NCBI GenBank assembly: GCA_964508895.1
Contig: CAZDWF010000043.1
Span: 1-25,899, forward strand
Direction: 5' to 3'
Origin: M55B132 sp964508895
GTDB taxonomy: Bacteria > Bacteroidota > Bacteroidia > Bacteroidales > B18-G4
DNA: 25,899 nt
Part shown: piece after piece, positions 13,527 to 22,676 of the stretch
Layout of the letters: every line of letters starts with the position of its first letter
Numbering within the stretch: position 1 is the first letter of the stretch
Program-made: the position numbers and the translations under genes
The notes under the pieces: model-generated
The model's database searches: none
What the model was told of the DNA's origin: nothing
Seen by the model: the letters and a program-made list of their open reading frames with translations, nothing else

Positions 13527-15617
13527 CTATCTATCAGTATAATGCCTCACTTCAAAATCATCAAGATATACTTTTCCATTTCCCTTGTTTTGAAAGAAAA
13601 CATCTAAAACACTGTCAGCAGGCTGTATGGGAATAGTCAATGCTAAACGTACAATTTGCCATTTATCATTAATATACCCTACCGACTTTCTCTGTAAATA
13701 ATACAAATCATCAAGATATGGCTTTGTGGAGCTGATTCCAAGCGACCATTCATCATTATCTTCTTTTGTTTTTAACTTAATCTCCGCCTCCAAATAATCC
13801 CCTTTTACCACATTGTAAAGTTTGATCTTGGGGCCAAACCAATAAATACTATCAAGAACAATAGAATTCAATCCATCATAAACATCAAGCTGATTAAGCA
13901 CGTAATTTCCTTGAACAGAGGTCAATTCATCATCAGTTAAAAGTGAATTATTATCATACTTTTCAAAACCACAGTTTTGACTGTTTACAATTCTCCAATT
14001 GCTTGCATTGCCAACTTTTATAAAAACATCTTCATTATAATCATTCGAGAAAACAGTATCAATATTTAGTTTGATTCCAGCTTTATATGCCTGTTTATTC
14101 AAATAATCCAATACTTCACCAGTATTTCGATAGGGAGAGGAATAAATATAAATGTCCAACCCACTTTTTAATATAGATTCTGTCTCAACATCGATCATTC
14201 TGAAATACTTCAAAGGAATATCCCTTCCTTCATAAGTTATAACATTAGGGTATATTTTTTTATATTCCTTATAATAACTATGCTTATGACGAACATAACT
14301 ATTACCGTATACCAAGCCATTTTCTATAAATGGTGCTGATTGCCAGCTTGGTTCAATAAGAATGTAAGAATCGGAGGAGATATGATTCTTTACAAAAAAT
14401 CTTGAAACTTCATTTGCTTTCTTATTATTAATTCCAATTGGGATTTTCCTGATGAAGCTATATACAGGAATAGCTATTAAAATAAGCAATGTAATGCTCA
14501 GGATTAATTTGACATACTTTTTCTTTTCGTTTAGTTTCCAAAAAACATAAAACATCAAACCGGACAATGAAATAACCGGAGCCAGATAATAGTTTTTGAA
14601 ATGTTTGGAAACCAATATAATACTGATTAAAGTGGCTAGCAGAAACGCAATGTATAAAAGATACTCCTTTTTGTTATGTGCTCTAAGTTTAGGTTTAATT
14701 AATAAAACAATAAATGTCACCAATGATGTAAATAATATTACACAGAAACTAATATTAAGCCTGAAAATCAGGTAAAGGTTTCTTACAAAAGTATCAAGGT
14801 TAACTATTTGTTCATTTCCTTTTCCATATAATCCATCGTGAGTAGCCATTCCAAAAATAAACTGGTACATGTCATCAATACGGTTTAATACAGGTATTAA
14901 TAGGATAAAAGAAACAACTATAAAAGTTCCAATATATATCAGGCGATTTTTATAACCACTGATAAGAATAAAAGGAATAATTAACAATGGGAAATAACTT
15001 ATCTTGGTGATAAAACCCAATCCCATAATAATTCCGGAATACAAAGCCATCTTCCGGGATGTAAATTTTTCTTTGTAAAGGAATTTATAGCATATGATCA
15101 CAAAAACAAGGGTATAAATAATCAATGCCCTATCCGGATTATACCTTGGGAAAATTTCTATCAGAACAATATTCAGGAACAAAGAAGACTGCAAAATAAG
15201 ACTTTCACCTAATCTTCCTGAATTATTATATACAATTTTCCCCAATATAAAGATGACAATTGCGGTTATAATTGAAAGCATATAAGAGGACCATGAAAGG
15301 TATATTTCAGGATTTGAGATCACACTTTCTACAATATTTCCTTTCCCGCTTACCCAGTAGAATAACCGAATAAATATTCCTGTAAGTAGTTGAAAAGGTG
15401 TTCCCGGATGATCAATATGTCCGATCCTGTTAAATTCAGGAAAAGCTGCATTAAGGCCATTTAATAAATATGGAAATTCGGGATCAATCCTGCTTAAATA
15501 GAATGGGCCACTATAATGATTGATAAAAACACCCCATAAAACAATAATTATAGGAATGATATACAAATAGGTTTTTTTATTTACATATGTTGCTATCATG
15601 AAAAAAAAACTAATCAA
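13527..15617 (-). CDS. PMT/ArnT-like membrane glycosyltransferase with soluble C-terminal domain
   Basis: 696-aa protein with about ten or more membrane helices in the first 390 residues, of the GT-C fold (PMT/ArnT/GT39-GT83-like). These enzymes use polyprenyl-phosphate sugars and transfer them on the outer face of the inner membrane. The first outer loop carries an acidic motif (SRIDPEFPYLLN) and IGHIDHPGTPFQLLTG, as expected for the class. From about residue 400 the protein is soluble; its last 120 residues (ending KVYLDDFEVRHYTDR) look like a carbohydrate-binding jelly roll. The start at 15617 overlaps the stop of the upstream fusion gene by 8 bp; MIATYV at 15599 is an alternative start. 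Coupling with that gene suggests the pair make and use one lipid-linked sugar. Substrate unknown. Confidence 0.78.
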   Translation of the reverse strand: MISFFFMIATYVNKKTYLYIIPIIIVLWGVFINHYSGPFYLSRIDPEFPYLLNGLNAAFPEFNRIGHIDHPGTPFQLLTGIFIRLFYWVSGKGNIVESVISNPEIYLSWSSYMLSIITAIVIFILGKIVYNNSGRLGESLILQSSLFLNIVLIEIFPRYNPDRALIIYTLVFVIICYKFLYKEKFTSRKMALYSGIIMGLGFITKISYFPLLIIPFILISGYKNRLIYIGTFIVVSFILLIPVLNRIDDMYQFIFGMATHDGLYGKGNEQIVNLDTFVRNLYLIFRLNISFCVILFTSLVTFIVLLIKPKLRAHNKKEYLLYIAFLLATLISIILVSKHFKNYYLAPVISLSGLMFYVFWKLNEKKKYVKLILSITLLILIAIPVYSFIRKIPIGINNKKANEVSRFFVKNHISSDSYILIEPSWQSAPFIENGLVYGNSYVRHKHSYYKEYKKIYPNVITYEGRDIPLKYFRMIDVETESILKSGLDIYIYSSPYRNTGEVLDYLNKQAYKAGIKLNIDTVFSNDYNEDVFIKVGNASNWRIVNSQNCGFEKYDNNSLLTDDELTSVQGNYVLNQLDVYDGLNSIVLDSIYWFGPKIKLYNVVKGDYLEAEIKLKTKEDNDEWSLGISSTKPYLDDLYYLQRKSVGYINDKWQIVRLALTIPIQPADSVLDVFFQNKGNGKVYLDDFEVRHYTDR

Positions 15618-17034
15618 TAAATTTTATCTTCCTGGCAGCAAACAAACTCATTTTGATTAATAACCATCCCTGGCTAAATCTGCTTATCTGTGTTGAGCCA
15701 TATTCACGACTTCTGTATCTTACAACAACTTCAGTTATCTTCAAATTTAATTTTGCAGCACCAAAGATCAGGTCAAAGTCGCCGAAAGGATCAAAATCAC
15801 CAAAATAGCTTCTGTTTTGTTTTATGAGTTCGTAATCCTTTTTAAATAATACCTTGGTTCCACAAAGTGTATCCTTTAGTCTTTGTCCTAACAAATATGA
15901 AAAAAACCATCCAAAAAACTTATTTCCCATCAGGTTCAGAAAACGCATCGCTTCCTTTTCCATTGGATAAACCAATCTGCATCCATTGATAAACTCTCCT
16001 TTATTTTGAGCCAGTGCATTATAGAATTTATCCATATCTTCAGGGGGTGTTGTAAGGTCGGCATCAAGGATCATCAGAATATCACTTGTGGCAGCATCAA
16101 ATGCTTCTCTAACGGCATTCCCCTTATTTCTTCCTGTCTGCTGCATTACTTTTATATCTTTATCAGGATATGCTTTCTGCACCCTTAGCATTTCTTCATA
16201 AGTATTATCCTGAGAATTCCCTTCAATAAAAATAAACTCCTGGTGAGATCCAAACTCAGGAGTTCGCAAAATAGCATTCTCAATATTTCCTTCCTCATTT
16301 CTTGCAGGAATTATTATGGAAATTGAATATTGCTTGTCTGATTCCTCGACAGGACGGGCAGTGATCAGGTTAATCAGGCCTAAATGATTTATGACAGGCA
16401 AATTAGCCAGGAATTTGTTGAAAATAAAATTGATTATTGGGATATACTTAGGAAACAGTAACTTCCTCTCTACTTTGATCTTTTCAAAGCCTACAAGATT
16501 TAGCAGGTTCTCAATATCCTTAACTGAAAGCCAGTTTTGCAAAGGTTGCTTTGCTTTTATCCTTAAGAACTCACCTAATATCAATAAAGGTTCCCATACA
16601 AAATTATAAGTTGAAATTACAAGTTTTGTCCTGGGAGTAATTAAACCTTTGATATTATGCAATACAGACTGTATATCCCAGAGGGAAGTTAGCAGATCTG
16701 ATAAAATTATATAGTCAAATTTAGTATCCGATTTGAATTCCATGGCATCAGCAAGCACAAATTCCAGATCAGGATATTTCTCCCTGGCAATCTTTATCAT
16801 ATTCTCAGAAAAATCCACACCTACACCTTTTCCGGGTTTTACGGAATTGAGCAGGTCTCCTGTTCCACAACCCAATTCCAATACAGTAGAACCCTCCGGA
16901 ATGACAAATGAAAAATGCTTTTCAAGGGTTTTGTGATAAAAGCGGTTTCTTTTTTTCCATACATCTCGTTTCCTGGCTGTATTATTAAAAAAACTTTTTA
17001 GATGATTCTTTGCACCATTTTCATTTCCAGCCAT
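15610..17034 (-). CDS. Methyltransferase-GT2 glycosyltransferase fusion
   Basis: 474-aa two-domain protein. Residues about 1-190 form a class I SAM-dependent methyltransferase: motif I VLELGCGTGD (51-60), acidic D74 in GVGVDFS, and LADAMEF (94-100). Residues about 237-474 form a GT2 glycosyltransferase of the DPM1/polyprenol-phosphate type: SIIIPARNEEGN (239-250), the DAD motif (324-326), and a C-terminal RYRSREYGSTQISRF segment typical of that group. No membrane helices follow, so it is probably cytoplasmic or peripheral. Such GT2 enzymes often make the polyprenyl-phosphate sugar used by a GT-C enzyme, and the next gene is just that. What the methyltransferase modifies is not known. A stop-overlap of 8 bp links the two genes. 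A frame error joining two genes is unlikely because the linker reads through cleanly. Confidence 0.85.
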   Translation of the reverse strand: MAGNENGAKNHLKSFFNNTARKRDVWKKRNRFYHKTLEKHFSFVIPEGSTVLELGCGTGDLLNSVKPGKGVGVDFSENMIKIAREKYPDLEFVLADAMEFKSDTKFDYIILSDLLTSLWDIQSVLHNIKGLITPRTKLVISTYNFVWEPLLILGEFLRIKAKQPLQNWLSVKDIENLLNLVGFEKIKVERKLLFPKYIPIINFIFNKFLANLPVINHLGLINLITARPVEESDKQYSISIIIPARNEEGNIENAILRTPEFGSHQEFIFIEGNSQDNTYEEMLRVQKAYPDKDIKVMQQTGRNKGNAVREAFDAATSDILMILDADLTTPPEDMDKFYNALAQNKGEFINGCRLVYPMEKEAMRFLNLMGNKFFGWFFSYLLGQRLKDTLCGTKVLFKKDYELIKQNRSYFGDFDPFGDFDLIFGAAKLNLKITEVVVRYRSREYGSTQISRFSQGWLLIKMSLFAARKIKFID

Positions 17035-17057
17035 ACCTTCGCCTTATTACTTTGATA

Positions 17058-17065
17058 CAAAAGTA
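17058..17065 (-). promoter_or_regulatory. Candidate -7 box for the fusion gene
   Basis: On the - strand, TACTTTTG matches TAnnTTTG and lies 23 bp before the ATG of the methyltransferase-GT2 gene. No TTTG is seen at the expected -33 distance, so support is weak. Confidence 0.3.
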
Positions 17066-17110
17066 ATAAATTAATAAGCTGATTTTTTTTAGAAACATAA
17101 ATATCCCAGA

Positions 17111-18889
17111 CTACTGAATACTATTAATTTGAGCCTCGTTTAGCTGCAGTTTAACCCAATTACCTTTAATGTGATAATCCAGTTTTTTATCATCTTTCAA
17201 CAGAGCAGTATCTCCAATAAACACATGATCATAGCCTGAGATAAAATCCACCGCAGTATGCCCTTTAATAGTGTATTCAATAATTTCTTTCCTGTTTAAT
17301 GCCTGCCATTTCCTTGAAGTGGTCAATCCCATAAGAAAAACAATTTGAATGATCAATACAAACAGATGTTGTTTCTTCTTGAAATAAATAAAGAACAATA
17401 AGGATATCATTGCCGGATAAATCAGTATCCCTTGTTCCGGTAATAAAGAAAGGTTTTCAGAAACCGGGTTGGGCAAGCTATAAACTAATCCGGTTGAATA
17501 GTTTAGCAATTTAATAGAATACAATAATACTTTCCCCGGGAAATAACATAAGATATTCCATCCTGAAAGAACTAAATATCCAAAGCCTGCATAAAGGATT
17601 AAAGCAGACAACGGAATAACCAACAGATTCGTTAAAATGAAATAATTTGGAAACTGGTGGAAATACATTATCGCCAGTGGTGCTGTTCCAATTTGAGCTG
17701 CAATGGAAACCGTAATTATAGCCCAGGCCTTATCAATCAAATAGTACTTTGAAACAAACAGATTATACAATAGTGGTTGTATTGCTACTATTGCAATAAC
17801 AGCCAGGTAAGATAACTGGAAACCAACTGACGTGAGAATAAATGGGTCAATAAGAAGCAATAAAAAAGCTGAAGCAAACAATGAGTTATAAATATTTGGT
17901 TTTTCCTGGATAACCATTCCAAGAATAATGAAAGTAAACATCGTACTGGCTCGTAAAACAGATGGTGAAAGCCCTGTGATAAGAGCATAGATCCATATAC
18001 AAATTAGCAGGATAAAGGATTTTATCCATCTGCTTATTTTCGTTTTGTTTAAAAAGCCAAACAAGGAGTTCAACAATAAAAAGATAATACCTACATGCAA
18101 CCCGCTCACACAAAGGATATGCATTGCTCCTACTCCACTGTATTTTCTTCGCAGCTCCATATCAAAATTGCTATTATCTCCCGTAAGCATTGCCCGTGCA
18201 ACACTTAGATCATCTTTATCATGGAATACTTTTGAGAGTTTTCCGTTCAGATATTCTGACAATGCAAAGACCCTCGATAATATATTTTCATCTTTGTTCT
18301 TATTCATAATTTCCCAGGATGGCGACCTCAGCCAAATTTGTCCTGAAATACCCTGATTTAATGTGAACTTTCTGTAATCAAATTCCCCTGGATTTTGGGG
18401 CGCTTGTATCTCATCAATTCTGCCATTGCAAATAATCTCATCACCATAACAGATATTCTCTGAGGAGTCGTTCTCTATATATACAAGGATTTTATTATCA
18501 TGGCTTACAAAGCCCATAGAATCATCAATAAAACTAATTATAGCTTTAAACTTTATAAAATTTCCTTTAAAAACGGGTTTATCATTTACTTTAAAAATTA
18601 TGCATTTCTCCTGCTCATAAATATTTTTCAGATCTTTAGTTGAGGATTTTCTTTCATTTATCCAGAAATACCCGAAAGCAAACAGGTAAATGCAAATAAT
18701 ACATCCGCTAATCCATCTGAATTTATAGGAAACATGAAATATTCTATGAATAAGTAAAACCACAATTGTCATGCACAAAAAACTCCATACAGGAATATCA
18801 ATATCGATCAGAGCATGATATGCTGTAATCAATCCTGCTAAAAATGCCAACAGCAATCTTAAAAAAGGAACCTGTCCGAAAAACTGCAT
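17111..18889 (-). CDS. comEC: ComEC/Rec2-family DNA uptake channel
   Basis: 592-aa polytopic membrane protein of the ComEC/Rec2 family, which forms the inner-membrane channel for single-stranded DNA in natural transformation. The first part has N-terminal helices and a DUF4131-like OB-type region (about 30-200; NKILVYIENDSSENICYGDE, then PQNPGEFDYRKF). The competence domain is marked by MHILCVSGLHVGII and the following helices (about 240-500). The C-terminal metallo-beta-lactamase domain of longer ComEC proteins is absent, as is common in Bacteroidota. The gene is 76 bp from the downstream fusion gene and 133 bp from the end of fcl, so it may have its own transcript. No other competence gene is seen in the window. 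Confidence 0.9.
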   Translation of the reverse strand: MQFFGQVPFLRLLLAFLAGLITAYHALIDIDIPVWSFLCMTIVVLLIHRIFHVSYKFRWISGCIICIYLFAFGYFWINERKSSTKDLKNIYEQEKCIIFKVNDKPVFKGNFIKFKAIISFIDDSMGFVSHDNKILVYIENDSSENICYGDEIICNGRIDEIQAPQNPGEFDYRKFTLNQGISGQIWLRSPSWEIMNKNKDENILSRVFALSEYLNGKLSKVFHDKDDLSVARAMLTGDNSNFDMELRRKYSGVGAMHILCVSGLHVGIIFLLLNSLFGFLNKTKISRWIKSFILLICIWIYALITGLSPSVLRASTMFTFIILGMVIQEKPNIYNSLFASAFLLLLIDPFILTSVGFQLSYLAVIAIVAIQPLLYNLFVSKYYLIDKAWAIITVSIAAQIGTAPLAIMYFHQFPNYFILTNLLVIPLSALILYAGFGYLVLSGWNILCYFPGKVLLYSIKLLNYSTGLVYSLPNPVSENLSLLPEQGILIYPAMISLLFFIYFKKKQHLFVLIIQIVFLMGLTTSRKWQALNRKEIIEYTIKGHTAVDFISGYDHVFIGDTALLKDDKKLDYHIKGNWVKLQLNEAQINSIQ

Positions 18890-19022
18890 ATGGATTATAC
18901 TTTTTTACTTTATAAATCCCCGGCAGAAAAGTTCCTTTATTGAATGAATAAAATTACAATCCGCTAAATATTTCTCAGGAAATGACTGATAATTAGCACA
19001 AAGAGAGCTTGATAGTGAAATG

Positions 19023-20123
19023 TTAAATTGTGTAGTTTTGATAAACACTTTTAATACCATCAACTAATGATATTTTTGCCTTCCACCCAATACTATTAAG
19101 CAAACTAACGTCTAACTGTTTTTTGATCGTACCATCTGGCTTTGAATGGTCCCAATAGATCTGACCTTTATAATTTACTATTGCTTTTATAATTTCAGAA
19201 AGTTCTTTTATAGTTAAATCCTTCCCGCTTCCTATATTTATATGTGTTTGTTCAAGTTTATTATACAGATTATCAGCATCCATGTTTTCCATAATATGAA
19301 TTCCTGCATCAGCCATATCATCAACATATAAAAACTCTCTGTATACCTGGCCAGTACCCCAAAGGCTTACTATTACCGAGGGATTAAGGGGCTGGGAGGT
19401 TAGGGGATTAGAATCTGTGTATTCAATTCCGAATTTTTTTAAAACAGACAAAATTTCTTCTTTATTATGCTTGCCTGTAATACCTTCAACAGGTCGTTTA
19501 TCAAGGTCTTTTCTTATTGCATCCCAATCATTGTTTTCCAGGCATTTTCCAAGATGAAGTTTTCTGATCAATGCAGGGAGAACATGAGATTTTTCCAGGT
19601 CATAATTATCATTTGGTCCATAAAGGTTAGTTGGCATTACCGAAATATAATTACATCCGTATTGTTGAAAATAGTTCTCACACATTTTAATGCCGGCAAT
19701 TTTAGCAAGTGCATAAGGTTCGTTGGTATTTTCCAGTGGCCCTGACAGCAAATATTCTTCTTTCAGGGGTTGTGGTGCTTCTTTGGGATATATACATGAA
19801 CTGCCTAAGAATAAAAGCTTCTTAACATCATGTTTATATGCAGAATGTATAATATTATTCTGCATCATCAGGTTTTCGTATATAAACTGGGCACGATATG
19901 TATTGTTAGCAACTATTCCGCCCACTTTGGCTGCAGCATTAATAACATATTCAGGTTTTTCCTTCTCAAAGAAAGCTTCTGTTTGAGCCTGATTATTCAG
20001 GTCATATTCAGGCCATGGTGAGAAAACAAAATTATTATAGCCCTTTTTCTGCAAGTTTCTAAGAATAGCACTTCCAACCATACCTGTATTTCCGGCAATA
20101 TAAATTTTGGAATCTTTATCCAT
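19023..20123 (-). CDS. fcl: GDP-L-fucose synthase
   Basis: 366-aa short-chain dehydrogenase/reductase that epimerises and reduces GDP-4-keto-6-deoxymannose to GDP-L-fucose with NADPH. What is seen: the GNTGMVG nucleotide loop (11-17), S108 in GSSCIYP with C110, Y137 and K141 in YALAK, and H180 in KSHVLPALIRK; these fall at positions one above the known E. coli catalytic residues. The Bacteroidetes-type insert (about 197-235, WDAIRKDLDKRPVEG) makes it longer than the E. coli enzyme. Within it, residues about 239-249 (NPLTSQPLNPS) look like an extra, low-complexity insertion. The start overlaps the gmd stop by one base (TAATG), so the two steps of the pathway are translationally coupled. It provides fucose for surface glycans or for glycosylation of exported proteins. 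Confidence 0.95.
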   Translation of the reverse strand: MDKDSKIYIAGNTGMVGSAILRNLQKKGYNNFVFSPWPEYDLNNQAQTEAFFEKEKPEYVINAAAKVGGIVANNTYRAQFIYENLMMQNNIIHSAYKHDVKKLLFLGSSCIYPKEAPQPLKEEYLLSGPLENTNEPYALAKIAGIKMCENYFQQYGCNYISVMPTNLYGPNDNYDLEKSHVLPALIRKLHLGKCLENNDWDAIRKDLDKRPVEGITGKHNKEEILSVLKKFGIEYTDSNPLTSQPLNPSVIVSLWGTGQVYREFLYVDDMADAGIHIMENMDADNLYNKLEQTHINIGSGKDLTIKELSEIIKAIVNYKGQIYWDHSKPDGTIKKQLDVSLLNSIGWKAKISLVDGIKSVYQNYTI

Positions 20124-21238
20124 TATTCAAAATAATTAAGTGTTTTGTATCCACCTTCTTTAATATGTTTTTCTTTTTTCATTAATTCAAGATCGGAATG
20201 AACCATTTCCTTAATAAGTTCAGAAAGGCTGTACTTTGGTTCCCAGCCAAGTTTCTCTTTGGCCTTGGACGGGTCTCCGATCAACAGTTCAACTTCAGTA
20301 GGTCGAAAATAAAGTGGGTCAACAGAAATTACAACTGTGCCTGTTTTAAGATCAAACTTATTATTATGCACTTTTTTAATCTTTCCAACCTCCTTTTCAG
20401 CTTCTCCTGTGAATTCTATTTCAATACCCAGTTCAGCAAATGCCATCCTGACAAATTCCCTGACTTCGGTAGTGATTCCTGTTGCTATTACAAAATCATC
20501 AGCTTTTTCCTGCTGCATCATTAACCACATAGCTTCAACGAAGTCTTTTGCATGACCCCAGTCACGTTTGGCAGATAAATTACCTAAATACATTTTATCC
20601 TGCATTCCCAATGCTATCCTGGCTGCTGCCCTTGTTATCTTACGAGTTACAAATGTCTCTCCTCTCATAGGAGATTCATGGTTAAACAAAATTCCATTGC
20701 TTGCATGAATACCATAGGCTTCACGGTAGTTTATCGTTATCCAGTAAGCATATAGCTTTGCCGCAGCATAGGGTGAACGTGGATAAAAAGGTGTCTTTTC
20801 CGTTTGAGGAACCTCCTGTACCAACCCATAAAGTTCAGAGGTGCTTGCCTGGTAAAACCTTGTCTTTTTTGTCAGGCCCAATAGTTTGATTGCCTCTAAT
20901 ATTCTCAATGCGCCTAAAGCATCTGAATTTGCAGTATACTCCGGTGTTTCGAAGCTAACTTTTACATGAGACTGTGCTGCAAGATTATAGATCTCATCCG
21001 GCTGTGTTTCCTGAATAATACGGATAAGATTAGGCGAATCAGTCATATCTCCGAAATGCAGTATTAAATTTATGTCTTCTTTGTGCGGATCCTGGAAAAG
21101 ATGATCGATCCTCTCGGTATTAAACAGTGAACTTCTCCTTTTAATACCATGTACTATATAACCTTTATTTATCAAGAATTCTGCAAGATAAGAGCCATCC
21201 TGACCCGTTATTCCTGTTATTAGTGCAATCTTGGACAT
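20123..21238 (-). CDS. gmd: GDP-mannose 4,6-dehydratase
   Basis: 371-aa dehydratase of the extended SDR family, converting GDP-D-mannose to GDP-4-keto-6-deoxy-D-mannose, the first step towards GDP-L-fucose. Motifs seen: GITGQDGSYLAE (9-20) for NADP binding, NLAAQSHVKVSF (85-96), the STSELYG catalytic stretch with E135, Y157 and K161 in YAAAK, and NHESPMRGETFVTRK (186-200), a signature of the family. Length is normal. It lies directly before fcl with a one-base overlap. The preceding gene, lpxB, ends 34 bp upstream, so the pair may be read from the same transcript as lpxB and surE. No promoter was recognised in the short gap. Confidence 0.97.
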   Translation of the reverse strand: MSKIALITGITGQDGSYLAEFLINKGYIVHGIKRRSSLFNTERIDHLFQDPHKEDINLILHFGDMTDSPNLIRIIQETQPDEIYNLAAQSHVKVSFETPEYTANSDALGALRILEAIKLLGLTKKTRFYQASTSELYGLVQEVPQTEKTPFYPRSPYAAAKLYAYWITINYREAYGIHASNGILFNHESPMRGETFVTRKITRAAARIALGMQDKMYLGNLSAKRDWGHAKDFVEAMWLMMQQEKADDFVIATGITTEVREFVRMAFAELGIEIEFTGEAEKEVGKIKKVHNNKFDLKTGTVVISVDPLYFRPTEVELLIGDPSKAKEKLGWEPKYSLSELIKEMVHSDLELMKKEKHIKEGGYKTLNYFE

Positions 21239-21272
21239 AATAATATATTTAAATGTGTTGGTAAATAAGATT

Positions 21273-22400
21273 TCACAACACCTTATTAATAAGACAATTA
21301 TAAATCAATCCTGCTGCTTTTTCAGAAGCACCGGCACCACCAAGTTTCTGCCTTAATTCTTTGAAATCCTTGAGCATCCTCTCTCTGTTTTCATTATCAT
21401 TGAGAATAAGGCTTAATTCCTTTTTAAGATTATTCGCATTAAGATCTTTCTGGATAAGCTCTTTAACAACTTCTCTGTCCATTATCAAGTTTACCAGTGA
21501 GATAAATTTTATGTCCACAATTCTTCGGGCTATCAAATATGAGATAAAATTTCCTTTATAACAAACTACCTCAGGAATTCCCATAAGTGCAGTCTCAAGT
21601 GTTGCAGTTCCTGAAGTTACCAGTGCAGCTTTAGCACTAAGCAGCAGATCATGAAGTTGTTGGTATACGATCTTAACTTTATGGTCTGCAATTATTTCTA
21701 TATAAAATTCTTCCGGTATTGAAGGGGCAGCGCCAATAACAAACTGATAATCCTGAAACTCATCAATTACATCCAGCATTATCTTCAGCATTACCTTAAT
21801 TTCCTGTTTGCGACTTCCGGGCAATAGTGCTATAATTGGCTTATCATCGAGTTTGTTCTTCCCTATGAACTTATTTATATCCGGATTTGATTTCTCATCT
21901 TCCAGGGCATCCAGCAAAGGATGTCCCACAAAATCAACCTTATAATTATATTTATTATAAAAACCTTCTTCAAAAGGCAGTATCACAAACATCCTGTCGA
22001 CAGTTTTTTTGATCTTATGGACCCTGGATTTTTTCCATGCCCATATCTGTGGGGAAATGTAATAAAAAACTTTTATACCCTTTTTATGAGCAAATTCTGC
22101 TATTCTCAGATTAAATCCGGGATAATCAACAAGTATTAAAACATCAGGATTATATTCCAACAGATCTTGTTTACAGAATCGAATATTCCTGATTATGGTT
22201 CTGATATTCAATAACACTTCCAGAAATCCCATAAAAGCCAGGTCTTTATAATGCTTAACCAGCTTTCCTCCTTGCTCCTGCATCAATTCACCGCCCCAGC
22301 ATCGAAAATCTGCCTGCTTATCTTTTTTATTTATCTCCTTCATCAAATTTGATGCATGAAGATCTCCTGATGCTTCACCTGATATTATATAATACTTCAT
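21273..22400 (-). CDS. lpxB: Lipid-A-disaccharide synthase
   Basis: 375-aa family GT19 enzyme that joins UDP-2,3-diacylglucosamine and lipid X to give the lipid A disaccharide at the inner face of the inner membrane. Motifs: the N-terminal SGEASGDLHASNL (7-19), VDYPGFNLRIAEFA, YYISPQIWAWK, LPFEEGFY, DFVGHPLLD, LLPGSRKQEI, and TSGTATLETALMGIP near residue 265. Length matches the family (about 370-390). It starts directly before the stop of the small membrane protein gene, and surE lies before that; this order is common in Bacteroidota. It indicates a normal lipopolysaccharide-type outer membrane. Confidence 0.97.
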   Translation of the reverse strand: MKYYIISGEASGDLHASNLMKEINKKDKQADFRCWGGELMQEQGGKLVKHYKDLAFMGFLEVLLNIRTIIRNIRFCKQDLLEYNPDVLILVDYPGFNLRIAEFAHKKGIKVFYYISPQIWAWKKSRVHKIKKTVDRMFVILPFEEGFYNKYNYKVDFVGHPLLDALEDEKSNPDINKFIGKNKLDDKPIIALLPGSRKQEIKVMLKIMLDVIDEFQDYQFVIGAAPSIPEEFYIEIIADHKVKIVYQQLHDLLLSAKAALVTSGTATLETALMGIPEVVCYKGNFISYLIARRIVDIKFISLVNLIMDREVVKELIQKDLNANNLKKELSLILNDNENRERMLKDFKELRQKLGGAGASEKAAGLIYNCLINKVL

Positions 22401-22676
22401 CTAAATCCTAATAGCAAAAAACAAAATAATTAATACAAAAGTAATAAGTAAAATCCCTTTTCCTGTTTTATCACATTTTAAATTTATGAAATAATAACGC
22501 ATAGGGATCATATTTAATGCAATACTTATCAGTTCAATCAATATAACATATGAATTCAATTGATCCGCATTAAAAATATTTAATAATACGGCAGAATAAA
22601 AAAACAGAGCATAGAGAATAAAGGGAAGCAATATTCCTATTGCAATACCGAGCCAGATTGAATTTCTTTTAAGCAT
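22401..22676 (-). CDS. Small conserved-context membrane protein
   Basis: 91-aa protein that is mostly hydrophobic, with about three membrane helices (IWLGIAIGILLPFILYALFF, then YVILIELISIALNMI, and a C-terminal ILLITFVLIILFFAI). I recognise no domain. It overlaps the end of surE by 8 bp and abuts lpxB, so it is translated with them. The overlapping position between two conserved genes is good evidence that it is real. Function unknown. Confidence 0.8.
   Translation of the reverse strand: MLKRNSIWLGIAIGILLPFILYALFFYSAVLLNIFNADQLNSYVILIELISIALNMIPMRYYFINLKCDKTGKGILLITFVLIILFFAIRI

Noticed and set aside
17111..18889. Truncated comEC because the beta-lactamase-like domain is missing
   Set aside because: The N-terminal and competence domains are complete, and short ComEC proteins without that domain are common in Bacteroidota.
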